Source of the DNA: Eshraghiella sp964576255
GTDB lineage: Bacteria > Bacillota > Clostridia > Lachnospirales > Lachnospiraceae
Assembly (NCBI GenBank): GCA_964576255.1
Contig: CAZNUK010000038.1
Location: forward strand, 1 to 21,611
Length of the DNA: 21,611 nucleotides
Direction: 5' to 3'
In this document: piece after piece, positions 7,236-16,300 of the stretch
How the letters are laid out: every line of letters starts with the position of its first letter
How positions within the stretch are numbered: the stretch's first letter is position 1
Program-made: the position numbers and the translations under genes
Notes under the pieces: generated by a model
The model's database searches: none
Told to the model about the DNA's origin: nothing
What the model saw: only the letters and a program-made list of their open reading frames with translations

Positions 7236-7545
7236 CCATAATAATGTAGCTTAGGGTTCCACCGAGAATTGAAATGAGCATGTTGCGTTTCATAAGGTGG
7301 AGCCCTATTGTTATAATTATGGCAGTAAATTCGTATAATCCGTAAGGCGCCTTAAGGACATTCACATCCTTAAGGCAGTAGATTACAAGCATTGCAAAAA
7401 TAGCACCGGGAAGGGCTTTTCCCAGATAATTAATATATTTTGGCGTGTTTTGATTGTTCCTGAAAATAATAAAAGGCAAAAATCTTGTGAGCATGGTTGC
7501 TAATACACAAATACCAATTGTAATAATATGTTCTGTTATACTCAT
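7207..7545 (-). CDS. azlD: AzlD family branched-chain amino acid export subunit
   Basis: This is a 112-residue membrane protein with about four hydrophobic helices. It matches the small AzlD partner of the AzlCD (BrnFE-like) exporter of branched-chain amino acids. The ATMLTRFLPFIIF segment near residues 16-28 and the LGKALPGAIFAMLVIY segment are characteristic. Its ATG overlaps the stop of azlC by 4 bp (ATGA), showing coupled translation. The 3' end overlaps the convergent tcdA gene by 29 bp. Length is normal for the family. Confidence 0.92.
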   Translation of the reverse strand: MSITEHIITIGICVLATMLTRFLPFIIFRNNQNTPKYINYLGKALPGAIFAMLVIYCLKDVNVLKAPYGLYEFTAIIITIGLHLMKRNMLISILGGTLSYIIMVNPALSGLL

Positions 7546-8249
7546 TCCAAATCACCCGCCCCTTCAATTGGTTTTCTAAAAATAGTCAGCAAAAGAATAA
7601 TGCATGCCATTGTGGGAATGAGAAAGCTGTTTTTGCCAAAAATCACAAGGCAGGCAACGGAAGTAAGAATTCCGATAATGGCAGGCTGACGCTTCTTAGC
7701 ACCAAGCCAGTGCTCCAAGAAAATAACCACAAACATAGCAGTCATAACAAAATCAATTCCCTTAATATTAAAATTAATTACAGAACCAAGAATTCCACCA
7801 ATGGTGGCACCTAAAACCCAGTAAAGCTGATTGAGAATAGTTACAAAAAACATAAACCAACCCTTGTCCACTCCATCGGGAGGATTAACCGAGCAGTTAA
7901 TGGAAAAGGACTCATCGCACATTCCAAAAATTAGATAAAATTTCTTAATTCCCGTTCCCTTGTACTTATTAAGCATTGTAATTCCATAAAAAAGATGTCT
8001 TGCCTGAATTAAAAGTGCCATTAAAAAAGTCTGAAACGGCGCAAAGCTTCCAAGAAGCATGGACACAGTAACAAATTCTAATGAGCCTCCAAATACCAGC
8101 ATAGAGGTAAGCATTGGATATACAAAGCTAAAACCGTTGGCACTGGAATATATTCCGTAGCTCATTCCCAAAAACAGAAAACCTGCCATTATGGGAATTG
8201 TATGGGGAAATGCAGCCTTAAAGGCTGTTGATAAAATATTTTTCTTCAT
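7542..8249 (-). CDS. azlC: AzlC family branched-chain amino acid permease
   Basis: This is the large subunit of an AzlCD-type exporter, 235 residues, with multiple hydrophobic helices. Family features include the N-terminal AFKAAFPHTIPIMAGFLFLG, the glycine-rich VFGGSLEFVTVSML segment, and QARHLFYGITML followed by FGMCDESFSI. GAAGGA lies 7 bp before the ATG at 8249. It is translationally coupled to azlD and divergent from eno. No Lrp-type regulator is encoded next to the pair. The substrate is inferred from the family and was not read from specific residues. Confidence 0.92.
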   Translation of the reverse strand: MKKNILSTAFKAAFPHTIPIMAGFLFLGMSYGIYSSANGFSFVYPMLTSMLVFGGSLEFVTVSMLLGSFAPFQTFLMALLIQARHLFYGITMLNKYKGTGIKKFYLIFGMCDESFSINCSVNPPDGVDKGWFMFFVTILNQLYWVLGATIGGILGSVINFNIKGIDFVMTAMFVVIFLEHWLGAKKRQPAIIGILTSVACLVIFGKNSFLIPTMACIILLLTIFRKPIEGAGDLE

Positions 8250-8282
8250 AAAAAATCCTTCGTATAATTAATATGCGTAACA

Positions 8283-8311
8283 ATAGTAGCATTTTTTTGA
8301 ATAAAAATAAA
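8283..8311 (-). promoter_or_regulatory. Candidate promoter of azlCD
   Basis: On the minus strand TTTATT (8311-8306) and TACTAT (8288-8283) are 17 bp apart, with a TGC extended -10 in front of the -10. The divergent eno promoter must lie in the same 106-bp gap; a weak candidate is TTGAAT at 8297-8302 with TAAATT at 8322-8327 (19-bp spacer). Confidence 0.4.
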
Positions 8312-8355
8312 CTCTCCTTGGTAAATTATTTAAAAAAGGAAAATGGAGGAGTGCT

Positions 8356-9672
8356 ATGTTTGAAACTTTTATTCAAAGTGTAAGGGGAAGGGAAATTCTG
8401 GATTCCAGAGGAAATCCAACGGTTGAAGCCCAGGTTGTTCTTACAGATGGAACAGTAGCTACAGGAATCGCACCAAGCGGTGCTTCAACAGGTGAGTTTG
8501 AAGCCCTTGAACTTAGGGATATGGACGACAAAAGATATTTAGGAAGAGGAGTAAAAAAGGCGGTTGATAATATTAATTCTGTTATTAATGCAGAGCTTCT
8601 AAGTAAAAGAGCCTTTGATATATATGAAATTGATGACATTCTCAAAAAAGCTGATGGAACACCGGATAAATCCAATCTTGGCGCCAATGCCATGCTGGCA
8701 GTTTCTATTGCAGTGGCAAGAGCTGCTGCCAAGTCGGGGGATATTCCTTTGTACAGATTTTTAGGAGGAGCCAACGCTAATCGTATGCCTGTTCCTATGA
8801 TGAATATTTTAAACGGAGGGGCCCACGCAAAAAATACAGTTGATTTTCAGGAGTTTATGATAGTTCCTGTTGGAGCCTGCTGTTTTAAAGAAGCTCTCAG
8901 AATGGGAGCGGAGGTATATCATTCCTTGAAAAAAATCCTTAATGAAGATAATAAAAGCACCGCTGTGGGGGATGAAGGTGGTTTTGCGCCGGATTTAACA
9001 GATACGTATATGGTATTTGATTATCTTACTAAAGCTGTAGAGCTTGCTGGATATAAATGTGGTGAAGATATTATGTTTGCAATGGATGCGGCTGCCTCAG
9101 AGCTCTACGAGGAAAATTCGGGAATGTATTATTTTCCGGGCGAATCCCAAAGTAATCCTGAGGGCAAAAGTGTTGTCAGAAGTACTGTTGAAATGGTGCA
9201 GCTGTATGAAGACCTTTGTAACCGTTATCCAATTTTCTCAATTGAAGACGGACTTGACGAGGAGGACTGGGAAGGCTGGAAGCTTCTTACGGAAAGACTT
9301 GGACACAAGGTGCAGCTGGTGGGTGACGATTTATTTGTTACCAACACAAAAAGACTTGAAAAAGGAATTAAAGAGGGCTGTGGCAATGCCATTCTTATCA
9401 AGCTTAACCAGATTGGAACTGTGACAGAAACTATGGAGGCCATTAAAATGGCTCACGAAAACGGCTATAAGGCCATTGTATCCCACCGTTCAGGAGAGAC
9501 GGAGGACACAACTATCGCCGATTTGGCTGTTGCCCTTAACTGTGGGCAGATTAAAACAGGTGCTCCGGCAAGAACGGACAGAGTTGCCAAGTATAACAGA
9601 CTTCTTAGAATTGAGGAAGAATTAACAGGTTCTGTGTATCCCGGCAAAAAAATAAAAAAATTTAGCTTTTAG
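8356..9672 (+). CDS. eno: Enolase (phosphopyruvate hydratase)
   Basis: Enolase converts 2-phosphoglycerate to phosphoenolpyruvate in glycolysis, in the cytoplasm. The 438-residue protein is full length. It shows the catalytic loop (SGASTGE near 41-47), NGGAHAKN with the conserved His, QEFM, VGDEGGFAPD (catalytic Glu), metal ligands in FAMDAAASE, SIEDGLDEEDW and GDDLFVTN, the catalytic Lys in LIKLNQIGTVTET, and SHRSGETEDT. ATG at 8356 follows GGAGGAG. It is transcribed alone or with the following MATE gene, which has its own extended -10. Some positions differ from the common form (NGGAHAKN where many have NGGSHADN), and the context is not a glycolytic operon. It could be a second, more divergent enolase of this organism. 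Confidence 0.95.
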   Translation: MFETFIQSVRGREILDSRGNPTVEAQVVLTDGTVATGIAPSGASTGEFEALELRDMDDKRYLGRGVKKAVDNINSVINAELLSKRAFDIYEIDDILKKADGTPDKSNLGANAMLAVSIAVARAAAKSGDIPLYRFLGGANANRMPVPMMNILNGGAHAKNTVDFQEFMIVPVGACCFKEALRMGAEVYHSLKKILNEDNKSTAVGDEGGFAPDLTDTYMVFDYLTKAVELAGYKCGEDIMFAMDAAASELYEENSGMYYFPGESQSNPEGKSVVRSTVEMVQLYEDLCNRYPIFSIEDGLDEEDWEGWKLLTERLGHKVQLVGDDLFVTNTKRLEKGIKEGCGNAILIKLNQIGTVTETMEAIKMAHENGYKAIVSHRSGETEDTTIADLAVALNCGQIKTGAPARTDRVAKYNRLLRIEEELTGSVYPGKKIKKFSF

Positions 9673-9693
9673 GTGGATTAGTTAAATTAATTG

Positions 9694-9702
9694 TGGTATA
9701 AT
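9694..9702 (+). promoter_or_regulatory. Extended -10 promoter before the second MATE gene
   Basis: TGG followed by a perfect TATAAT (9697-9702) gives an extended -10 element, 31 bp before the ATG at 9733. The -35 is weak (TGGATT at 9674-9679, 17-bp spacer). It overlaps the TTG codon at 9691, which argues against translation starting there. Confidence 0.55.
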
Positions 9703-9732
9703 ACCCCAAGCGAAAATGATTTGGAGTTAGAT

Positions 9733-11121
9733 ATGTCACAGCTTGGCAAAAAATTATTTGGAGATAAAGCTTTCTATAAAATGGTGCTGGGCGTTTCCGT
9801 GCCTATAATGATTCAGAATGCCATTACTAATTTTGTAAGTCTTCTGGATAATCTTATGGTGGGAAAAATCGGAACGGAGCAGATGTCCGGTGTTGCCATT
9901 GTAAATCAGCTAATAATGGTATATTTTCTCTGTATTTTTGGCGGAATTTCCGCAGCGGGTATATATACAGCGCAGTATCATGGTCAACGAGATACGGAGG
10001 GAATTCGTCAGACCTTCCGATTTAAAATATGGGTTGTTACTATAATAACCATTATTGCGGTGGTGGTGTTTAGTCTTTTTGGAGAACCGCTGATTAAGCT
10101 GTACCTTAATGAGGGAAGTGCAGAGGGTGACCTGGAAGCAACTCTTGCTTATGGAAAAACTTATTTAAAAATAATATTGTTAAGCCTTCCGGCTTTTATG
10201 ATACAGCAGGTATATTCCTCCACCATGAGAGAATGTGGTAAAACCCTGACTCCCATGGTGGCAGGAATTGTGGCTGTGTTAGTTAATCTGATTATCAATT
10301 ATTTGCTTATATTCGGTAAATTCGGTTTGCCGAAAATGGGTGTTGCAGGAGCTGCAATCGGTACGGCGGTATCCAGATATGTGGAGGCTGCAATTGTGGT
10401 AATCTGGACTCACATTCATAAAAAAGAATATGAATACATAAAAGGCGTATACAAAACCCTGCTTGTTCCTAAATGGCTTACCGGGAAAATTATTGTTACA
10501 GGTACTCCTCTTCTTATTAATGAGGCTATGTGGTCTGCCGGGATGGCGGCAATGCTTCAGGGATATTCCGAACGAGGTCTGGCGGCGGTTGCCGGAATGA
10601 ATATTGCCAATACCATTATTAATCTGTTCAGTGTTATGTTTATTGCCCTTGGAAATTCAGTGGCTATTATTATCGGTGAACTCTTAGGTGCCGGTAAAAT
10701 GGAGGAAGCAAAGGATACTGACCGGAAAATGATTGTTTTTGCAGTTTTATGTAGCGTTGTGGTGGGCGTGATTGTGTTTTTCATTGCTCCCATTTTCCCG
10801 GATTTTTATAATGCTACGGCAGAAGCAAAGAGACTTGCTAAGGAATTTATAATGGTTCAGGCTGTATTTCTTCCGCAAATGGCTTTTATTCATGCAACAT
10901 ATTTTACTATGCGTTCAGGCGGTAAGACACTGATTACTTTCTTGTTTGACAGTGTGTTTGTATGGATTATAAGCGTGCCGGTTGTGTACGTGTTAAGCAG
11001 ATTTACGGATATGTATGTAGTGTGGATTTTTATTGCAGTACAGCTTGCAGACATAATAAAAAGTGTTGTTGGTTTCATACTTGTTAAAAAAGGAGTATGG
11101 ATTCAGAATATAGTAAAATAG
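9733..11121 (+). CDS. MATE family efflux transporter
   Basis: This second MATE exporter is 462 residues long, with about 12 predicted membrane helices. Typical features are VLGVSVPIMIQNAITNFVS at the first helix, LLDNLMVGKIGTEQMSGVA, and the internal repeat TGTPLLINEAMWSAGM. ATG at 9733 is preceded by GGAG at 7 bp; an upstream TTG at 9691 would add 14 residues but falls in the promoter. It lies 60 bp after eno and 18 bp before a HAD hydrolase, with which it is probably cotranscribed. The hydrolase partner gives no clear substrate hint. Confidence 0.92.
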   Translation: MSQLGKKLFGDKAFYKMVLGVSVPIMIQNAITNFVSLLDNLMVGKIGTEQMSGVAIVNQLIMVYFLCIFGGISAAGIYTAQYHGQRDTEGIRQTFRFKIWVVTIITIIAVVVFSLFGEPLIKLYLNEGSAEGDLEATLAYGKTYLKIILLSLPAFMIQQVYSSTMRECGKTLTPMVAGIVAVLVNLIINYLLIFGKFGLPKMGVAGAAIGTAVSRYVEAAIVVIWTHIHKKEYEYIKGVYKTLLVPKWLTGKIIVTGTPLLINEAMWSAGMAAMLQGYSERGLAAVAGMNIANTIINLFSVMFIALGNSVAIIIGELLGAGKMEEAKDTDRKMIVFAVLCSVVVGVIVFFIAPIFPDFYNATAEAKRLAKEFIMVQAVFLPQMAFIHATYFTMRSGGKTLITFLFDSVFVWIISVPVVYVLSRFTDMYVVWIFIAVQLADIIKSVVGFILVKKGVWIQNIVK

Positions 11122-11139
11122 ACGGAAAAGAGGGAAAAA

Positions 11140-11856
11140 ATGATTAAAGCAGTTTTGTTTGATTTGGACGGAACCCTGCTTCCTATGAATCAGGATGAAT
11201 TTGTAAAGGGATATTTTGGACTTTTGTGTAAAAAGCTGGTGCCATATGGCTATGAACCAAAGGCAGTGGTGGATGGAATCTGGAAGGGTACTGTTGCCAT
11301 GATAAAAAATGATGGCACAAGACTTAATGAAGCGGTGTTCTGGGATGTATTTGCAGAGGTTATGGGTGAAGATATCCTTAAATACAAGCCGGTTTTTGAT
11401 GAATTTTATATTGAGGAATTTAAGAAGACTAGGGAATGCTGCGGTTACACACCAAATGCCAGAGAAATAATTGATTTGGTTAAAGAAAAGGGTTATAGAG
11501 TTATCTGTGCCACTAATCCGATTTTTCCTTCACTTGCCACAGAACATCGAATGGGATTTGCAGGTCTTAGCAAAGAGGATTTTGAGTATTTTACCCACTA
11601 TGAAAATTCCAGATATTGCAAACCTAATCCGGAGTATTATAAGCAGATAATGGAAGTTACCGGGCTTAATCCAAAAGAATGCCTTATGGTAGGAAATGAT
11701 GCCACAGAGGATTTGGCGGCGACACAAATCGGTATGAAAGTATTTATTTTAACGGATTGTCTTATTAATGAAAAAAACGTAGATATATCTCAGATTCCGC
11801 ATGGAAATTATGAAGATTTAAAAAAATTAATTTTATCTGGAATAAATTGCAACTAA
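11140..11856 (+). CDS. HAD superfamily hydrolase
   Basis: This is a 238-residue phosphatase-type member of the haloacid dehalogenase superfamily. All four motifs are present: FDLDGTLLP (nucleophile Asp9 and acid Asp11), CATNP for motif II, the Lys in YCKPNPEYY for motif III, and VGNDATED for motif IV. The helical cap between motifs I and II (about residues 20-95) places it in subfamily I. ATG at 11140 follows GAGGG. It is cotranscribed with the MATE gene. The substrate is unknown; related enzymes act on small phosphorylated metabolites. The next gene has its own strong promoter starting 4 bp after this stop codon. Confidence 0.88.
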   Translation: MIKAVLFDLDGTLLPMNQDEFVKGYFGLLCKKLVPYGYEPKAVVDGIWKGTVAMIKNDGTRLNEAVFWDVFAEVMGEDILKYKPVFDEFYIEEFKKTRECCGYTPNAREIIDLVKEKGYRVICATNPIFPSLATEHRMGFAGLSKEDFEYFTHYENSRYCKPNPEYYKQIMEVTGLNPKECLMVGNDATEDLAATQIGMKVFILTDCLINEKNVDISQIPHGNYEDLKKLILSGINCN

Positions 11857-11859
11857 TTA

Positions 11860-11888
11860 TTGACATTTTGCTGAAGAACTATTAAAAT
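11860..11888 (+). promoter_or_regulatory. Strong sigma-A promoter of the zinc-knuckle repeat protein gene
   Basis: A perfect TTGACA (11860-11865) and TAAAAT (11883-11888) are 17 bp apart. This is the closest match to consensus in the window and predicts high expression of the gene at 11928. Confidence 0.8.
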
Positions 11889-11927
11889 GAAGTTATATTG
11901 TGTAATACGTGAAAAGGAGTAATGAAT

Positions 11928-13274
11928 ATGGAAAACAAAAAAGGGGATCAGGGTAAGAAGTATGTAATCGTTCCTAAGGGTGCCAAGGTTAAGACAGGAG
12001 CAGAGAGTGCAGTAACAGTTTTTGCTATTTTGTTTATTGTATTGGCATATGTGTGGGCATTTATTTTGATTAGCGATAATCAAGTACTTGCAATTGGAGT
12101 TTGTCTCCTTGCAACATTTTTAGGACTTATGTTGATTATGTTATCAACTATCAGTAAGCTTCTTAAGGTTAAGAATGCACAGAAGTATGTGGTTGTTGAG
12201 AAGGGTGGCAGTGCCACAGAGACAGCACCGGTAGCATCAACACCGGTGGTAACCCCAACACCTGTAGTAGCACCTGCACCTGTAGTAGCACCTGCACCTG
12301 TAGTAGCACCTGCACCAGCGCCTGTAGTTGAGCCAACACCAGTAGTAGTGCCTACACCTGCACCGGTAGTTGAGCCAGTAGTGGCTAAACCAGAACCTGT
12401 AATTCAGCCTATACCGGTTGTAGAACCAGTAGTAGCTAAGCAGGAGCCAGCTGTAGAACCGGAGCCAGTTGTAGAACCGGAACCTGTTGTGCCAGCTAAG
12501 CCTGCAATTGAAGCATGGACCTGCAATATTTGTGGTATGTACAATGCCGAAAGTAAGACTGTATGTAGATGCGGAACTACAGTAGAAGAGAATGAATCTT
12601 ACAAGAGATTTGCATTTAAGGAAGATCCTGCAACTCATAAGACTGAATATGGTTCAGGTAACTATGGCGTAGCAACAGAACCATGGAAAGATGAGAAAGC
12701 TGCTTCTGAAAAGCCAAGTACATATGGTACACCTGAGATGGCCAGAGAAGAACAGAAGAAGAAGGAAGCAGAAGAAAGAGCTCGCAAAGAAGCAGAGGAA
12801 AAAGCTCGTAGAGAAGCAGAGGAAAAAGCACGTAGAGAGGCTGAAGAAAAAGCACGTAGAGAGGCTGAAGAACAGGCTCGTAGAGAAGCAGAGGAAAAAG
12901 CGCGTAAAGAGGCTGAAGAAGCACAGAAGAGTTGGGTATGCAATATCTGTGGAAGACATAATTCCGGAAGAGTTACAGTATGTGTATGCGGTAATTATGC
13001 TGATGATTCAGATTACATACAGCCAGCACCGGCACCAACACCAGTGGCACCTGCTCCGGTAGTAACACCAACACCTGTAGCACCACCACCTGTTGTAGAG
13101 CCAACACCAGTGGCACCATCTAAGCCTAAGATTGATAACATTATGAGTCCGGACTATGTTCCTAAGAATGACAAAGTTATTCAGTTGAATGCTAATGAAT
13201 GGGAATGTGGAGTTTGCGGTAAGGTTAATCGTAACTACGTAGGAACATGTAGCTGTGGTAATGGCAGATACTAA
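11928..13274 (+). CDS. Membrane-anchored repeat protein with three RanBP2-like zinc knuckles
   Basis: This 448-residue protein is not a family I can name. Two hydrophobic helices lie near residues 27-48 and 52-74. A Pro-Val-Ala-Glu-rich linker follows to about 195, then a zinc knuckle at 197-216 and a highly charged helical tract of 8-residue repeats (A-R-[RK]-E-A-E-E-[KQ], about 275-332). A second knuckle is at 336-355, another Pro-rich linker follows, and a third knuckle is at 425-444, close to the C-terminus. Each knuckle fits W-x-C-x2-C-x3-N-x6-C-x-C-G, close to the RanBP2-type finger (which has C-x2-C in the second half). ATG at 11928 is preferred because AAGGAG is 8 bp upstream; ATG at 11922 is too close to it. 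The layout suggests a membrane-tethered scaffold with the knuckles held away from the membrane. Ligand and side of the membrane are unknown. Confidence 0.85.
   Translation: MENKKGDQGKKYVIVPKGAKVKTGAESAVTVFAILFIVLAYVWAFILISDNQVLAIGVCLLATFLGLMLIMLSTISKLLKVKNAQKYVVVEKGGSATETAPVASTPVVTPTPVVAPAPVVAPAPVVAPAPAPVVEPTPVVVPTPAPVVEPVVAKPEPVIQPIPVVEPVVAKQEPAVEPEPVVEPEPVVPAKPAIEAWTCNICGMYNAESKTVCRCGTTVEENESYKRFAFKEDPATHKTEYGSGNYGVATEPWKDEKAASEKPSTYGTPEMAREEQKKKEAEERARKEAEEKARREAEEKARREAEEKARREAEEQARREAEEKARKEAEEAQKSWVCNICGRHNSGRVTVCVCGNYADDSDYIQPAPAPTPVAPAPVVTPTPVAPPPVVEPTPVAPSKPKIDNIMSPDYVPKNDKVIQLNANEWECGVCGKVNRNYVGTCSCGNGRY
12261..12314 (+). repeat. Three perfect 18-bp tandem repeats in the Pro-rich linker
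   Basis: The unit CCTGTAGTAGCACCTGCA occurs three times without a mismatch (12261, 12279, 12297), encoding six-residue steps of the (PVVAPA) type. Perfect DNA identity suggests recent slippage, so the copy number may vary between strains. Confidence 0.85.
12780..12923 (+). repeat. Six 24-bp tandem repeats encoding the charged helix
   Basis: Six units of 24 bp (starting 12780, 12804, 12828, 12852, 12876, 12900) encode A-R-[RK]-E-A-E-E-x. Synonymous variants such as gctcgt/gcacgt alternate between units, which indicates expansion followed by shuffling. A partial unit precedes them. The reading frame is preserved throughout. Confidence 0.85.
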
Positions 13275-13289
13275 ATAATATTTAATAAG

Positions 13290-13335
13290 AGCCGTATAAT
13301 AAATCCTTATGGAATTTATATTACGGCTTTTATTT
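13290..13335 (+). terminator. Intrinsic terminator after the zinc-knuckle protein gene
   Basis: Arms agccgtataataaatcc (13290-13306) and ggaatttatattacggct (13311-13328) pair with small bulges and are followed by a T-rich run. It isolates this gene from the sensor gene at 13398. Confidence 0.8.
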
Positions 13336-13397
13336 TTTGCTAAAATATTGTAGAATTAAAATAACTATATTGTTAATTAATCAGGGTAGGACAACAT

Positions 13398-16300
13398 ATG
13401 AAGAGAACTATAAGAAAAATACTTTCAGTAATACTTATCATAAATTTTTTGACTGGAATTGGAGCAGATGCTGTCAGTACGTATGCCTCATCAACTGAAA
13501 CAACAGATTCACGCACTGTTAAAATAGGTTTTTTTGAGTTTAACGGATTCCAATACTATAATAAATCCGGGGAACCGACAGGTTATAATGTTGAATATCT
13601 TGATATGATATCTAATTTTACTGGTTGGAATTATGAATATGTTTCGATTGACAGTTATGCAAAAGCTCTTGAACTCCTCAAAAATCGGGAAATAGATTTA
13701 ATGGCACCTGTAATGCTTACAGCGGACTGGATGGAGAACTACGATTACAGTTCTTTTTCTATGGGTACGGGATATTATGCCCTGGTATGTGATTCTGGCA
13801 ACAAGAGCCTTAATTACGAGGATTGGGATGCGATTAGTAAGACCAAGGTAGCTCTTGCAGAAGGATACCCTATTACAGAAGCATTTATTGAATACCTTGA
13901 TGCCAATGCCATAGAAATGGAAATAATTTATTACGATACCACAGAAGAAGCTGTTGCTGCCATGAAAAAAGGGGATACAGATTGTACAGTTACTTCACTT
14001 ATTGCAGTAGATGATAATTATAAGGTTTTATCCAAGTATTGTTCATCCCTTATGTATTATATTACATGGAAGGGTAATTCTGAATTAATTGAAGAGCTTA
14101 ACGTGGCAATGGAACAGATTCAGAGTCTGTATTCTGATGAGGTTAAGCGTCTTGAAAAAGAATATTTTCCTACCTACACCAAACAGTATTTTTCAAAGGA
14201 AGAATTGGAATTTATTGAGAATAACAGCATTATCCGTGTGGCGTATACAAGTAATAACATTCCAATCTCTTACACAGACAAATCTGGCAAATATGACGGA
14301 ATCACTTATGGAATTTTAGAAGAAGTTTCTATGCGCACAGGATTGCAATTTGAATATGTTGAGATTCCGGATACAGCCATTGACAGTGACTTCTTTTCCA
14401 ATAACAGCATTGATTTAATTGCAGATGTGGAAAATAATGAGGTTAATAAGAAACTTTCGGATTATTATTTAACTGTTCCGTATTATTCTTCTGAAAAAAT
14501 ATTTGTTGCAGGAGAAGTAGTGGGGTTTGATGAAGAATCCAACTACAAGGTGGCGCTTCATTCCGGCTCCAAAACAATTGAAAAAGCCATAGCAGCGAAT
14601 TACCCTAATTTGGAAATTGTGCGATACGCAACGATGGAAAATTGCTTTGATGCATTAGGCAATGACGAGGTGGATTTCATTCTCGGTAGTGAATATAATG
14701 TTGAATACTATATGAACAAGCCTAAATATGCGGATTTTTGTATTATTCCTACCGAAGGAATTGTTGAAGAGTTGTGCTTTGCGACTTACACGTATGAGGG
14801 AGGTATGTCTGCCAATGATTGCAGAACCCTTATACATATTTTGGATAAGGCGATTGCAGAAATTCTTGCAGAGAGTATTGATGACATAACCATAACTAAA
14901 AAGGTTGAAGCTAATTACGAATACAGTTTTGCAGATATTGTATATAAATACAGATACATAATTGCTGTTTCCGGTATTTTTATTATCATTATCATAGGAA
15001 TTTTGATTTATATAATTCTGAATAATATGAAACACATTCGTAAGCATAAGGCGGAGGCAGTTAGCAGTCTTATTCAAAAGAAGAGATACCAGCTGGTTAT
15101 TGAGAGCTCGGACGATATGATATACGAAATTGGAATTGAAGCTAATTCCGGTGTATCATCTGAGCAAATTAGGGATATATTTGGATGGGAACCTCCAAAA
15201 CGATTAGAGAATAATACTTTTCGTGAGCTTATGAAGGCGTTGAGAGTCCATCCCGATGATATAGACCAATTGTATAATCAGTACAATAGCAAACTTAATC
15301 TTGATGGAATTGAAAAAGCAGTCGTTCAGATTAACAGCGTGTATGAGGGATATATATGGTGTGAATTGTCCGTTATGCCTTTACGTGATGAGAATGACAA
15401 CATTATTTCATATGTAGGAAGAATTACTAATATTGATGATGAAATCAAGAAGAAGAATAAGCAGGGACAGGAACTCAATGAATCCCGTATGCGTAATGAG
15501 AATCTTGAGGAGCTTCTGGTTAATACATTTGCAGATAATATGGCTAATATTATGAAGCTGTATCTTGATAAAAATGAATGTGTGTATTATGTAATTGAAG
15601 ACGGAGAGATTGTTGAAAAAACTCTTGAGACAGATTGGGACGAATATTTTCAGATGGTTATATCTACTATGGAGAGAGAAGATGCTAACCGGCTTATGGG
15701 TTTTGGTAGCAAAGCCAGACTTGCCAGATTAGAGCAGGGAGAAGTGCACATCTACCATTATAAGTCTAAATACAATTTCAAAAAGCGTAAAATCACCAGA
15801 AAATACTACCATAATACTACCAAGATTCGTATAGGTACTATTAATGGGGACAGAGTAGCAATTATTACTCATATTGATAATTCCGATGTGATGAAAATGG
15901 AAAATGAACATTTACAGCAGAAGGAAGAATATACCAACAAGCTTTTTGAATCGCAAAAGTTTCTGTTTGGAGCAATATCCGGAACATATCTGGCAACTCT
16001 TAAGATTAATCTTAAAAATGGCAGTTTAAAAGGGTTCTTTGGAACAGAAGAGGGTGTTATTGATGAATATCCAATTAATGTGGGCTGGGATGAATACTGT
16101 GAAAAAGAGCTGATTCCGTATATGGACGAAGGATATCGTGATGAATTCAGACAGAAGGCTTCCCTTGAGGCTCTTAGGGTGCTTGAAGAGGGTGCAATTG
16201 TTAAAACAGGCTTCAAAGCCTGTCTTGATAAAGAAAGTCTTGACCCATCCGATGAACAGAATTTCTTTGTAATTAATTTTAGAATTATGATGGATAATGA

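Noticed and set aside
8250..8355. Riboswitch or T-box leader upstream of azlC or eno
   Set aside because: The 106-bp gap has no extended stem structure or recognisable conserved leader motif and is largely accounted for by promoters and ribosome binding sites.
12261..12923. Regular short repeats that could suggest a CRISPR array
   Set aside because: The repeats are contiguous with no unique spacers, keep the reading frame and encode protein repeats.
12616..12959. Several overlapping minus-strand frames rich in Leu, Ser, Phe or Ala repeats
   Set aside because: They are the complements of the 24-bp coding repeats of the plus-strand gene, whose zinc knuckles and ribosome binding site show which strand is coding.
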